From positions 1,488,001-1,552,000 of the forward strand of contig NZ_CP137854.1 in assembly GCF_033546935.1 (NCBI RefSeq): a stretch of DNA of 64,000 nucleotides. Direction: 5' to 3'. The DNA is from Xylophilus sp. GOD-11R. Its GTDB lineage: Bacteria; Pseudomonadota; Gammaproteobacteria; Burkholderiales; Burkholderiaceae_C. Position numbers and translations under genes: made by a program. Under the pieces are notes generated by a model. The model was given only the letters and a program-made list of their open reading frames with translations. It had not been told where the DNA came from and ran no database searches. Each line of letters starts with the position of its first letter. The stretch's first letter is position 1. This document shows positions 38,325 through 46,363 of this stretch, piece by piece.

Positions 38325-39548
38325 ATGCAGAAAGCCCTGGGGCACATCAAGGTGCTCGACCTGACCCGCGTTCTGGCCGGCCCCTGGGCCACCCAGAACC
38401 TGGCCGACATGGGGGCCGAGGTGATCAAGATCGAACGGCCCGGCGCGGGCGACGACACCCGCGCCTGGGGCCCGCCTTTTCTGAAAGATGCCGAAGGCCG
38501 CGAAACCGCCGACTCGTCCTACTTTCTCAGCGCCAATCGCGGCAAGCAGTCGGTCACCTGCGACCTGTCGCTGCCCGAAGGTCAGGCGCTGATCCGCCGC
38601 CTGGCCGAGTGGGCCGACGTGGTGGTCGAGAACTACAAGGTCGGCACGCTGGCGCGCTACGGGCTGGCCTACGAGGACCTGTACCAGATCAACCCGCGGC
38701 TGGTGTATTGCTCGATCACCGGCTTCGGCCAGGACGGTCCCTACGCCGCGCTGCCCGGCTACGACTTCGTTTTCCAGGGCATGGGCGGGCTGATGAGCAT
38801 CACCGGCCAGCCCGAAGGCACGCCGGGCGACGAGCCGATGAAGGTCGGCATCGCGATCACCGACCTGCTCTGCGGCATGTACGCCACCACCGCCATCCTG
38901 GGCGCGCTGGAGCATCGCCATGTGAGCGGAGAGGGCCAGTACATCGACATCTCGCTGCTCGACTGCGTGGTCACCGTCAGCTCCTACCAGGCGATCAACT
39001 ACTTTCTGTCGGGCAAGGTGCCCCGGCGCATGGGCAACGCGCATCCCAACATGGTTCCCTACCAGGTGTTCGCCTGCCGCGAGGGCAACGTGATCGTGGC
39101 GGTGGGCAACGACGGCCAGTACCGCGCGCTGTGCAAGGTGATCGGCCGCGAGGACCTGGGCACCGATCCGCGTTTTCACAGCGTGGCCCTGCGCAACCGC
39201 CATCGCGAGGCGCTGATTCCGCTGATCCAGGACGTGCTCGCCACCCGTTCCATGAACGAATGGGTGGCACTGCTCGAATCGGCCAACGTGCCCTGCGGCC
39301 CCATCAACAATTTGCGGCAGGTCTTCGAAGACCCGCAGGTGCGGCATCGCGGCCTGCAGCTGAAGCTGCCGCACGCCACAGGCGTCGACGCACCGGCGGT
39401 GGCCGGGCCGATCCGCTTTTCCGGCACGCCGATCCACTACGAACACGCCGCGCCCACGCTCGGCCAGCACACCGACGCGGTGCTGTCCACCCACCTGGGC
39501 CTGGACGCCGCCGCCATCGCCCGGCTGCGCGCCTCGGGCGTGGTCTGA
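38325..39548 (+). CDS. CaiB/BaiF family (class III) CoA-transferase
   Basis: 407 residues. HIKVLDLTRVLAGPWATQ at the N-terminus, ADMGAEVIKIERPGAGDDTR, SANRGKQSVTCDL, and the catalytic Asp in GIAITDLLCGMYATTA; RRMGNAHPNMVPYQVF follows. In place of the racemase His segment it has LPGYDFVFQGMGG, so CoA transfer, not racemisation, is expected. It probably activates an organic acid with succinyl-CoA or acetyl-CoA before the two dehydrogenases encoded downstream. First gene of the plus-strand cluster E operon. Confidence 0.9.
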   Translation: MQKALGHIKVLDLTRVLAGPWATQNLADMGAEVIKIERPGAGDDTRAWGPPFLKDAEGRETADSSYFLSANRGKQSVTCDLSLPEGQALIRRLAEWADVVVENYKVGTLARYGLAYEDLYQINPRLVYCSITGFGQDGPYAALPGYDFVFQGMGGLMSITGQPEGTPGDEPMKVGIAITDLLCGMYATTAILGALEHRHVSGEGQYIDISLLDCVVTVSSYQAINYFLSGKVPRRMGNAHPNMVPYQVFACREGNVIVAVGNDGQYRALCKVIGREDLGTDPRFHSVALRNRHREALIPLIQDVLATRSMNEWVALLESANVPCGPINNLRQVFEDPQVRHRGLQLKLPHATGVDAPAVAGPIRFSGTPIHYEHAAPTLGQHTDAVLSTHLGLDAAAIARLRASGVV

Positions 39549-39578
39549 GCGCTCGATCCGAATCCACGAGAGTCTCCG

Positions 39579-40739
39579 ATGGCCAACCTGCTCGACAACT
39601 TCGCCTACGCCACCGTGCCACCGCACGCGCAAGCCTTCCGCGCCGAAGTGCGCGACTTTCTCGCCACCGAAATGCCCACGCTGCCCGCCGATGTGCGGGC
39701 GCGATCCTGGATGGGCTTCGACGCCGGCTTCAGCCGGCGGCTCGCCGCGCGCGGCTGGGTCGGCGTGACGCTGCCCCAGGAGTTCGGAGGCGCCGCGCTC
39801 GACGCTTTTTCGCGTTTCGTGCTGGTCGAGGAACTGCTGACCGCCGGCGCGCCGGTGGCCGGCCACTGGATCGCCGACCGCCAGAGCGGCCCGCTCATCG
39901 CCAAGTACGGCACGCCGGCGCAGAAGGCCTTCTACCTGCCGCGCATCTGCGCCGGCGAGGCCTTCTTCTGCATCGGCATGAGCGAGCCCAACAGCGGCTC
40001 CGACCTGGCGAGCGTCGGCACCCGCGCCACGCCGGCGGCCGACGGCGGCTGGCGTCTCAACGGCCGCAAGATCTGGACGACCAATGCGCAGAACTGCCAG
40101 TACATGATCGCGTTGGTCCGCAGTTCCGGCGATCCGCAGGACCGGCAGAAGGGCCTGTCGCAGTTCATCGTCGACCTGTCGCTGCCCGGCGTGACGGTGC
40201 GGCCGATCGAGGACCTGACCGGCGACGCCCACTTCACCGAAGTGTTTTTCGACGACGTGTCGCTGGCGGCCGACGCGCTGGTCGGCGCCGAAGGCCAGGG
40301 TTGGGAGCAGGTGAATGCCGAGCTGGCCTTCGAGCGCAGCGGTCCCGAGCGCCTGTATTCGAGCATCGTGCTGCTCGACCGCTGGATCGAGGTGCTGCGC
40401 GACAGCCCCGACGCGTCTCGCCACCTGGCGACGGTCGGCCGCTTCGCCGCGCACCTGGCGGCGCTGCGGCACCTGTCGGTGTCGTGCACCGCCCGGCTCG
40501 CGGCCGGCGAGAGCCCGGTGATCGAGGCCGCGCTGGTGAAAGACATCGGCACCACCTTCGAGCAGGAGATACCGGCGGTGATCTCGGCGCTGCTCGGCGA
40601 AGACCCGCAGGCCGATGTCGATGCCGAACTGTTGCGCACCTGCGCCTACGTGAGCCAGGTGGCCCCCACCTATTCGCTGCGTGGCGGCACGCGCGAGATC
40701 CTGCGCGGAATGATCGCCCGTGGCCTCGGCCTGCGCTGA
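39579..40739 (+). CDS. Acyl-CoA dehydrogenase, larger partner of an adjacent pair
   Basis: 386 residues with SEPNSGSDLASVGTRAT and GRKIWTTNAQN in the middle domain. The C-terminus reads YSLRGGTREILRGMIARGLGL, where Gly occupies the place of the Glu of the usual IYEGTSEIQR, so the catalytic base is missing at the standard position. The next gene (40769) encodes a second, shorter dehydrogenase. In mycobacterial ChsE1-ChsE2 (FadE28-FadE29), two such non-identical subunits form an alpha2-beta2 enzyme with one set of complete active sites; the same may apply here. Confidence 0.88.
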   Translation: MANLLDNFAYATVPPHAQAFRAEVRDFLATEMPTLPADVRARSWMGFDAGFSRRLAARGWVGVTLPQEFGGAALDAFSRFVLVEELLTAGAPVAGHWIADRQSGPLIAKYGTPAQKAFYLPRICAGEAFFCIGMSEPNSGSDLASVGTRATPAADGGWRLNGRKIWTTNAQNCQYMIALVRSSGDPQDRQKGLSQFIVDLSLPGVTVRPIEDLTGDAHFTEVFFDDVSLAADALVGAEGQGWEQVNAELAFERSGPERLYSSIVLLDRWIEVLRDSPDASRHLATVGRFAAHLAALRHLSVSCTARLAAGESPVIEAALVKDIGTTFEQEIPAVISALLGEDPQADVDAELLRTCAYVSQVAPTYSLRGGTREILRGMIARGLGLR

Positions 40740-40768
40740 ACCACCGACAACGAGAAGGAGACCGAGCC

Positions 40769-41740
40769 ATGTTCGCTGAAGCCCTGGAAGACATCCTGCG
40801 CGACCGGTGCACGCCCGCCGTGGTGCGCGCCATCGAGGCCGGCGACGATCCGATGTTGCTCTGGAGCGCCATCGCCGAAGCCGGCTTTCTGGAACTGCTG
40901 GCACCGGAATCGGCGGGCGGCGCCGGCCTGCCGCTCGACGAATTCTTCGAGGTGGCGCTGCTGCTCGGCCGCTACGCGGTGCCGTTGCCGCTGGCCCAGT
41001 CGATGGCGGCCCGGGCGCTGCTGCCGGAGGGCGCGTGCCCGGCCGCAATGCTCACCTTCGCGCCCGGCCTGCGGCGCGAGGCCGACGGCTGGTGTTGCCC
41101 GCAGGTGCCCTTCGGCGCCATCGCCACGGCGGTGCTGGCCGACGATGGCGACGCCCTGTTGCTGTTCGACTGCCAGGACGCGCAACGCCTGCCGACCGGC
41201 GTCGCGCACAGCCAGGCGGCCGGCCTGCGCTTCACCGCCGAGCCACAACGCTTCGCCCGCGACGGCCAGGCCCTGCGCGCCTGGGGCGCGGCCCTGCACG
41301 CGGCCCTGATCGCCGGCGCCATGGCGCGTGCTTTCGAGATGACGCTGCAGTACGGCAACGAACGTTCGCAGTTCGGCAAGTCGATCGGCAAGTTCCAGGC
41401 CATCCAGCACCAGCTGTCGGTGATGGCCGAGCAGGTGGCCGCATCGCGGCTGGCGGCGCGCGCGGCCTTCGGCGCCGGCACCGCGCCGGGCCTGCTGCAG
41501 GCGGCGCTCGCCAAGGCGCGCACCAGCGAGGCCGTGGTGCCGGTGGCCGCCACCGCCCACGCGGTGCACGGGGCCATCGGCGTGACCGCCGAATACGACC
41601 TGCAGCTCTACACCCGCCGGCTGCAGGAATGGCGCCTGGCCCACGGCTCGGAGGCCCATTGGCATCCGGTGATCGGCCAGGCGCTGCTCGACAGCGGCGC
41701 GCCGGTGGCCGATTTCATCCGCGACCTCGCCGCCGCCTGA
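40769..41740 (+). CDS. Acyl-CoA dehydrogenase-like protein, short partner of the pair
   Basis: 323 residues, about 60 shorter than a normal acyl-CoA dehydrogenase. The N-terminal helical domain (LWSAIAEAGFLELLAPE) and the C-terminal domain (QYGNERSQFGKSIGKFQAIQHQLS; HAVHGAIGVTAEYDLQLYTRR) are clear, but the middle beta-domain is shortened and lacks the standard FAD-contact motifs. AAGGAG precedes the ATG, 29 bp after the larger dehydrogenase gene. Probably an obligate partner of that protein rather than an independent enzyme. Confidence 0.88.
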   Translation: MFAEALEDILRDRCTPAVVRAIEAGDDPMLLWSAIAEAGFLELLAPESAGGAGLPLDEFFEVALLLGRYAVPLPLAQSMAARALLPEGACPAAMLTFAPGLRREADGWCCPQVPFGAIATAVLADDGDALLLFDCQDAQRLPTGVAHSQAAGLRFTAEPQRFARDGQALRAWGAALHAALIAGAMARAFEMTLQYGNERSQFGKSIGKFQAIQHQLSVMAEQVAASRLAARAAFGAGTAPGLLQAALAKARTSEAVVPVAATAHAVHGAIGVTAEYDLQLYTRRLQEWRLAHGSEAHWHPVIGQALLDSGAPVADFIRDLAAA

Positions 41741-41796
41741 GCCCGTGCCGGGCTGGCGCGAGGCCCATCACCAAAAAGAGAAAGTGACAAAGCACC

Positions 41797-42768
41797 ATGA
41801 CCATCGCCCGACGCGACCTTCTTGCCGCCGGCCTGCTCGCCGGCGGTTTCGCCCTCACCGCCTCGGCCCAGGGCGACTTCCCCAGCCGGCCGGTCCGCTT
41901 CGTCGTGCCGTTCGGCCCCGGCAGCGGCACCGACACCTCGGCGCGCTACTTCGCCCGCAAGTTCCAGGACATGACCGGCCAGCCGGTGGTGGTGGACAAC
42001 AAGCCCGGCGGCAACGGCTTCATCGCCGTGCGGCAGGTGCTCGACGCGCCGGCCGACGGCTATACCGTGTTCATCGGCAGCAATTCCACGCTCGCGGTCA
42101 ACGTCGCGCTGTTCAAGAAGCTGCCCTACGACCCGGCGAGCGACTTCGCGCCACTGTCGATGATGATGCGGGCCCCCGCCGTGCTGGTGGTGCCGCCGTC
42201 CTCGCCCTACCAGAGCCTGGCGCAGCTGGTGGCGGCGGCCAAGGCCGAGCCCGGCAAGCTCAACTACGGCTCGGGTTCGGCGGGCTACCAGCTGATGGCA
42301 GAACTCTTCAACGACATGGCCGCCGTCGATACCCGCCAGGTGCCTTTCAAGAGCGCCGCCGAGGCCCTGACGGCGGTGGCTTCCGGCACGGTGGACTTGT
42401 CCTTCGCCGACATCACCGCCGCCCTCGAACTGGTCAAGGGTGGCCGGGTGCGCGCCCTGGCGGTGGCGGCCGACCGCCGTGCCGGCGCCCTGCCCATGGT
42501 GCCCACCACCGCCGAAGCCGGGCTGGCGGGTTACGCCGCGTCGGTGTGGGTGGCCGCCACGGTATCGGCCCGGACGCCGCCGGCCACCGCCGAGAAGCTG
42601 GCGACGCTGTTCACGCAGATCGAGCGGCTGCCGGAAACACGCGAGTTCTACGCGCGTCTCGGCGCCGAGACGATGGCCGGCGGCGCCGAGGAGATGAAGA
42701 GCTTTCAGGCCCAGGACATTGCGCAGTGGAAGCGCATCGCGGTCAAGGCGCGGATCGAGCAGGAGTGA
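41797..42768 (+). CDS. Bug/TctC-type substrate-binding protein (cluster E)
   Basis: 323 residues. Leader IARRDLLAAGLLAGGFAL with cleavage near ASAQG, then the Bug domain (FPSRPVRFVVPFGPGSGTD; VDNKPGGNGF; RQVPFKSAAEALTAVASG; LPMVPTTAEAGLAGY). The ligand-loop consensus HVPYKGS of the other five Bug proteins is here QVPFKSA, so the ligand contacts probably differ. Last gene of the plus-strand cluster E operon, 56 bp after the short dehydrogenase gene. Confidence 0.92.
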   Translation: MTIARRDLLAAGLLAGGFALTASAQGDFPSRPVRFVVPFGPGSGTDTSARYFARKFQDMTGQPVVVDNKPGGNGFIAVRQVLDAPADGYTVFIGSNSTLAVNVALFKKLPYDPASDFAPLSMMMRAPAVLVVPPSSPYQSLAQLVAAAKAEPGKLNYGSGSAGYQLMAELFNDMAAVDTRQVPFKSAAEALTAVASGTVDLSFADITAALELVKGGRVRALAVAADRRAGALPMVPTTAEAGLAGYAASVWVAATVSARTPPATAEKLATLFTQIERLPETREFYARLGAETMAGGAEEMKSFQAQDIAQWKRIAVKARIEQE

Positions 42769-42811
42769 ACGCCGTCGCGCCGGCGGAGCGGCGAACCCGC
42801 GCTGGCTTCGA

Positions 42812-43570
42812 TCAACCCGCCCGATCCTGCCGATGGATCGCCAGCGGCGCGAAGCTCTGCGCCACCGGCATCACTTCCAGCGAGTTGATGTTGACGTGCG
42901 GCGGCAGTCCCGTCACCCAGGCCACCGTCTCGGCGATGTCGTTCGCGTCGAGCGCCTCCACGCCCACGTAGCGCTTCTGCGCCTCGGCCGCGTCGCCGTG
43001 GAAACGCACCGTGCTGAACTCGGTGCCGCCCACCATGCCGGGCTCGATGTTGCACACCCGCACGGCGGTGCCGGCGAGGTCGGCGCGCAGGTTCAGGCTG
43101 AACTGGCGCACATAGGCCTTGGTGGCGCCGTAGACGTTGCCGCCGGGGTAAGGGTAGGTGCCCGCCGTGGAGCCGATGTTGACGATGTGGCCCCGGTTGC
43201 GCTCCACCATGCCGGGCAGCAGCGCGTGGGTGACCAGCGTCAGGCCGACGACGTTGGTGTCGATCATGCGGCGCCAGTCCTGCGCGTCGGCCGCCTGCGC
43301 CTTGTCCATGCCCAGGGCCAGGCCGGCGTTGTTGACCAGTACGTCGATCGCCCGGAGTTCCGGCGGCAGCGTATCGACCAGGCTCCGAATGGCGGCTTCG
43401 TCGGACAGGTCGAGCGCCACGGGATGGAAGGCCTCGCCCAGCGACTGCCGCAGCGCCTCCAGGCGGTCGGCGCGGCGGGCCACGCCGATCACCCGGTGGC
43501 CGTCCTTCACCATGCGACGCGCGATCGCTTCCCCAAAGCCGGCCGATGCGCCGGTGACCAGAATCAGCAT
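42812..43570 (-). CDS. SDR family NADP-dependent 3-hydroxy acid dehydrogenase (YdfG-like)
   Basis: 252 residues starting MLILVTGASAGFGEAIARR, with NNAGLALG, the catalytic Ser in NIGSTAGTYPYPGG and YGATK, and EPGMVGGTEFS, which is characteristic of the YdfG (serine / 3-hydroxyisobutyrate / malonic semialdehyde-reducing) branch. It likely interconverts a short 3-hydroxy acid and its semialdehyde with NADP. Divergent from a Bug gene across 90 bp. Confidence 0.9.
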   Translation of the reverse strand: MLILVTGASAGFGEAIARRMVKDGHRVIGVARRADRLEALRQSLGEAFHPVALDLSDEAAIRSLVDTLPPELRAIDVLVNNAGLALGMDKAQAADAQDWRRMIDTNVVGLTLVTHALLPGMVERNRGHIVNIGSTAGTYPYPGGNVYGATKAYVRQFSLNLRADLAGTAVRVCNIEPGMVGGTEFSTVRFHGDAAEAQKRYVGVEALDANDIAETVAWVTGLPPHVNINSLEVMPVAQSFAPLAIHRQDRAG

Positions 43571-43616
43571 GTCGTTTCCCTCGTGGATGGGCCTGCAAGG
43601 CGGAACGAAGATTATG

Positions 43617-43634
43617 GATAGGGCCGCGCCTATC
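43617..43634. promoter_or_regulatory. Inverted repeat in SDR/Bug divergent region
   Basis: GATAGG GCCGCG CCTATC, 6-bp perfect arms, 26 nt before the Bug ATG at 43661. Short arms, so the signal is modest, but it is the only symmetric element in this 90-bp divergent gap. Confidence 0.3.
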
Positions 43635-43660
43635 ATCTGCGCCCCGAAACCGGAGACCCC

Positions 43661-44635
43661 ATGAACAAGAGACAACTGCTCCAGCTCGCCGGCCTCGCGG
43701 CCGCGCTCCCCACCGCCGTCTTCGCGCAGGCCGCATGGCCCGCCGCCAAGCCGATCCGTCTGATCGTCGGCTACCCGCCCGGCGGCGGCATCGACTTCGC
43801 GGCGCGCACCATCCAGCAACCGCTGCAGGACGCGCTCAGGCAGCAGGTGGTGGTCGACTACAAGCCCGGCGCCAGCGGCATGATCGCCGCCACCGAGCTC
43901 ACCCATGTGGCACCCGACGGCTACACCCTGCTGCTGGCCAACACCGGCCCGTTCGCGATCGCCCCGCACCTGCAGTCCAAACCGCCTTACGACCCGTTGA
44001 AGCAGTTCACCTACATCGCCCAGGTGAGCGAAGGCAGCTACGTGGTCGCCACCCGGGCCGACCATCCGGCGCGTGACTTGAAGGAGTTCATCGCCTGGGC
44101 CCGGACGCAGCCGGGCAAGGTGAATTTCGCCTCGGGCGGCAACGGCACCTCGACCCACCTCAACGGCGAGCTCGTCAACCAGGTCGCCGGCCTGGACATG
44201 ACCCATGTTCCCTACAAGGGCAGCGCGCCGGCGGTGCAGGACCTGATGGGCGGGCAGACCCAGCTGCTGATCGATGCCGGCACGGTGCTCACGCCGCAGG
44301 TGCGCAGCGGCAAGCTCAAGGCGCTGGCCGTGACCGGGCCCCGGCGCGACCCGGCCTTGCCCGATGTGCCCACGGTGCGCGAACTCGGCCTGCCGGGCAT
44401 CGAGGCGGTCGGCTTCCAGGGACTGGTCGGCCCGGCCGGCATGCCGCGCGAACTCGTCGAGCGGCTGGCGGCCGAGGTCGAAAAGGTCGTCGCCAGCGCC
44501 GCAGTGCGCGAGAAACTGCAGGGCGCCGGCAGCGAGCCGCGCTTCCGCGGGCCGGTGGAGTTCACCGCGTTCGTGAAGGCCGAGAACGACAAGTGGACCC
44601 GGCTGATCCGCGAACGCAAGCTGCACGCGGACTGA
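43661..44635 (+). CDS. Bug/TctC-type substrate-binding protein
   Basis: 324 residues. Leader NKRQLLQLAGLAAALPTAVFAQA, then the Bug domain AAKPIRLIVGYPPGGGIDFA, DYKPGASGMIA, THVPYKGSAPAVQDLMGGQT and LPDVPTVRELGLPG. It stands alone, with GGAG upstream, and is followed by the unrelated MgtC gene. Orphan Bug receptors are common in this group of bacteria; the ligand is unknown. Confidence 0.92.
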   Translation: MNKRQLLQLAGLAAALPTAVFAQAAWPAAKPIRLIVGYPPGGGIDFAARTIQQPLQDALRQQVVVDYKPGASGMIAATELTHVAPDGYTLLLANTGPFAIAPHLQSKPPYDPLKQFTYIAQVSEGSYVVATRADHPARDLKEFIAWARTQPGKVNFASGGNGTSTHLNGELVNQVAGLDMTHVPYKGSAPAVQDLMGGQTQLLIDAGTVLTPQVRSGKLKALAVTGPRRDPALPDVPTVRELGLPGIEAVGFQGLVGPAGMPRELVERLAAEVEKVVASAAVREKLQGAGSEPRFRGPVEFTAFVKAENDKWTRLIRERKLHAD

Positions 44636-44734
44636 AGGCGGGGCAGGGGCCGGGCGTTTTCATCGCGATACACCGGCCGGCGGGCACGCGCCGAGAATCT
44701 TTCCCCTTCTCGACGCAACCAGGACAACACACCC

Positions 44735-45448
44735 ATGCTCGCCCACTCGGAAATGCTTCTGCGCCTGCTGGTGGCCGCGGCCCTCGGCAGCCTGGTCGGC
44801 TTCGAGCGCGAACGCCTGCTGTGGGCCGCGGGCATCCGCACCCACATGCTGGTGTGTGTCGGCTCCTGCCTCTTCATGGTGGTGTCGGCCTTCGGATTCG
44901 CCGACGTGCTGGTCGGCGAGCACGTGGTGCTGGACCCCTCGCGCGCGGCGGCCCAGGTGGTGTCGGGCATCGGCTTTCTCGGCGCCGGCGCGATCCTGGC
45001 GCGGGGCGAGGTGGTGCGCGGGCTGACCACGGCGGCGAGCATCTGGACGGTGGCCGCCATCGGTCTGGCGGTCGGCGGCGGGCTCTATTTTCCGGCGACC
45101 GCGGCCACGCTGGTGATCCTGGGCATCCTTGCCGGCGTGAAACCGCTCGAGGAGATGTACCGCGCGCGCAGCCAGAGCTGCCGGCTGCACATCACGGCGC
45201 GCCACGGCGCGCTCAACCCCGATCTGCTGGAGGCCACGCTGCAGGTGCGGCCGGCGCAGCTGCGCCGCTTTCTGGTGACGGTGCAGCAGGGCGGCGCACT
45301 CGACGACATCACGGTGGTGCTCGCCCGGGTGTCCTCGTCGGAGATCGTGCGCATCAGCGGGCAGCTGGCCCGGATCGACGGTGTGGAGGCGGTGGAGGCG
45401 GTGGACGTGGTGTCGCGCGATGGCGGGCGCGGCGCGCAGGCGAGCTGA
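44735..45448 (+). CDS. MgtC/SapB family membrane protein
   Basis: 237 residues. The N-terminal membrane domain (about 140 residues, four to five helices) has the family motifs GSLVGFERERLLWAAGIRTH, SGIGFLGAGAILARG and RGLTTAASIWTVAAIGL. A soluble C-terminal domain of about 80 residues (RLHITARHGALNP; VTVQQGGALDDITVVL) looks like the ACT-type regulatory domain of full-length MgtC. Members inhibit the F-type ATPase or help survival under Mg limitation; whether this one does is not known. Confidence 0.88.
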   Translation: MLAHSEMLLRLLVAAALGSLVGFERERLLWAAGIRTHMLVCVGSCLFMVVSAFGFADVLVGEHVVLDPSRAAAQVVSGIGFLGAGAILARGEVVRGLTTAASIWTVAAIGLAVGGGLYFPATAATLVILGILAGVKPLEEMYRARSQSCRLHITARHGALNPDLLEATLQVRPAQLRRFLVTVQQGGALDDITVVLARVSSSEIVRISGQLARIDGVEAVEAVDVVSRDGGRGAQAS

Positions 45449-45469
45449 GCGTCGCCGCGAGCCTGCCGC

Positions 45470-45709
45470 TCAGTAGTGCGGCGGCAGGTCGTCCTGCGGG
45501 CTGCGCGGCGCGCCACCGGCCTCCGGCGCCTGCTGCCGCAAGGCGGCGACCTGGCCGATGAGGGCGTCGATCTGCTGCTGTTGCCGGTAGAGCGCGAGGT
45601 TGAGCTCGTCGATCAGGTCTTCGGTGTAGGCGAGCTTGATCTCGACTTCCTCCAGACGCCTTTCGGCGGAGACGCTGGCGGGCTCTGGCGGTGCGGAATC
45701 GGAGGTCAT
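45470..45709 (-). CDS. slyX: SlyX family protein
   Basis: 79 residues; a central coiled coil (RLEEVEIKLAYTEDLIDELNLALYRQQQQIDALI region) and the C-terminal PPHY that ends nearly all SlyX proteins. The N-terminal 16 residues are a polar extension. SlyX is a widespread small cytoplasmic protein of unknown function. Convergent with the MgtC gene. Confidence 0.9.
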   Translation of the reverse strand: MTSDSAPPEPASVSAERRLEEVEIKLAYTEDLIDELNLALYRQQQQIDALIGQVAALRQQAPEAGGAPRSPQDDLPPHY

Positions 45710-45809
45710 GCGCTATTACATCACCGGCCTCACGCCCACGATCCGGGCCGGCGTGGCGGGACCGTCGTTATGCAAGAATGAATACGACGCAACCCTTCGC
45801 CAGCACTCG

Positions 45810-46355
45810 ATGAAAGCCCTTTTCCGGATCGCCGCCGCAGCCGTGACCGTCGCCGGCCTGGCAGTCGGTTGCGCGAGCCTGAACCCGCCCGTCGGCGCCG
45901 CTGCCCACGCCGCCCCGGGGGCGCGGGCCCGCGTGCCGTCGGCTGCCGTCGCCGTCTCGGGCGCGGTGGTCCGGCCGGCCGTCTTCGACCTCGCCGCGCT
46001 GCAGGCGCTTCCGTCCAGCACCGAGACCGTCGGCGGCCACGTCTATGTCGGTGTGAGCCTGTGGACCTTGCTCAATGCGGTGGTCGGCCTGCGGCCCGAT
46101 GCGTCCTTGCGCAACCCCGGGCTGTCGATGTTCGCCGTTGCCACCGGCACCGACGGCTATCGGGCGCTGCTGTCGCTGGCCGAGATCGATCCCGAGGTGG
46201 GAGGGCGGTCCGCCCTGGTGGCCTGGTCGGTCGACGGCGCAGCCCTGGGGCCGGCCGGGATGGCCCGGCTGGTGGTCGGCGGCGATGCCAAGCCGGGCAG
46301 GGCGGTCGCCAACCTGGAACGCATCGACGTCTTCACCGCGCCGGCGGGCCACTAG
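45810..46355 (+). CDS. Lipoprotein with sulfite-oxidase-like molybdopterin-binding fold
   Basis: 181 residues. The leader ends in a lipobox LAVGC (Cys about 21), followed by the small SUOX-like fold: VSGAVVRPAVFDLAALQALP, GGHVYVGVSLWTLLNAVVGL, GYRALLSLAEIDPEVGG and RLVVGGDAKPGRAVANLERI. The Cys that ligates molybdenum in true sulfite oxidases is not evident, so it may be a degenerate relative without cofactor. Convergent with the DUF2325 gene, only 8 bp apart. Confidence 0.75.
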   Translation: MKALFRIAAAAVTVAGLAVGCASLNPPVGAAAHAAPGARARVPSAAVAVSGAVVRPAVFDLAALQALPSSTETVGGHVYVGVSLWTLLNAVVGLRPDASLRNPGLSMFAVATGTDGYRALLSLAEIDPEVGGRSALVAWSVDGAALGPAGMARLVVGGDAKPGRAVANLERIDVFTAPAGH

Positions 46356-46363
46356 GGCCGGCC

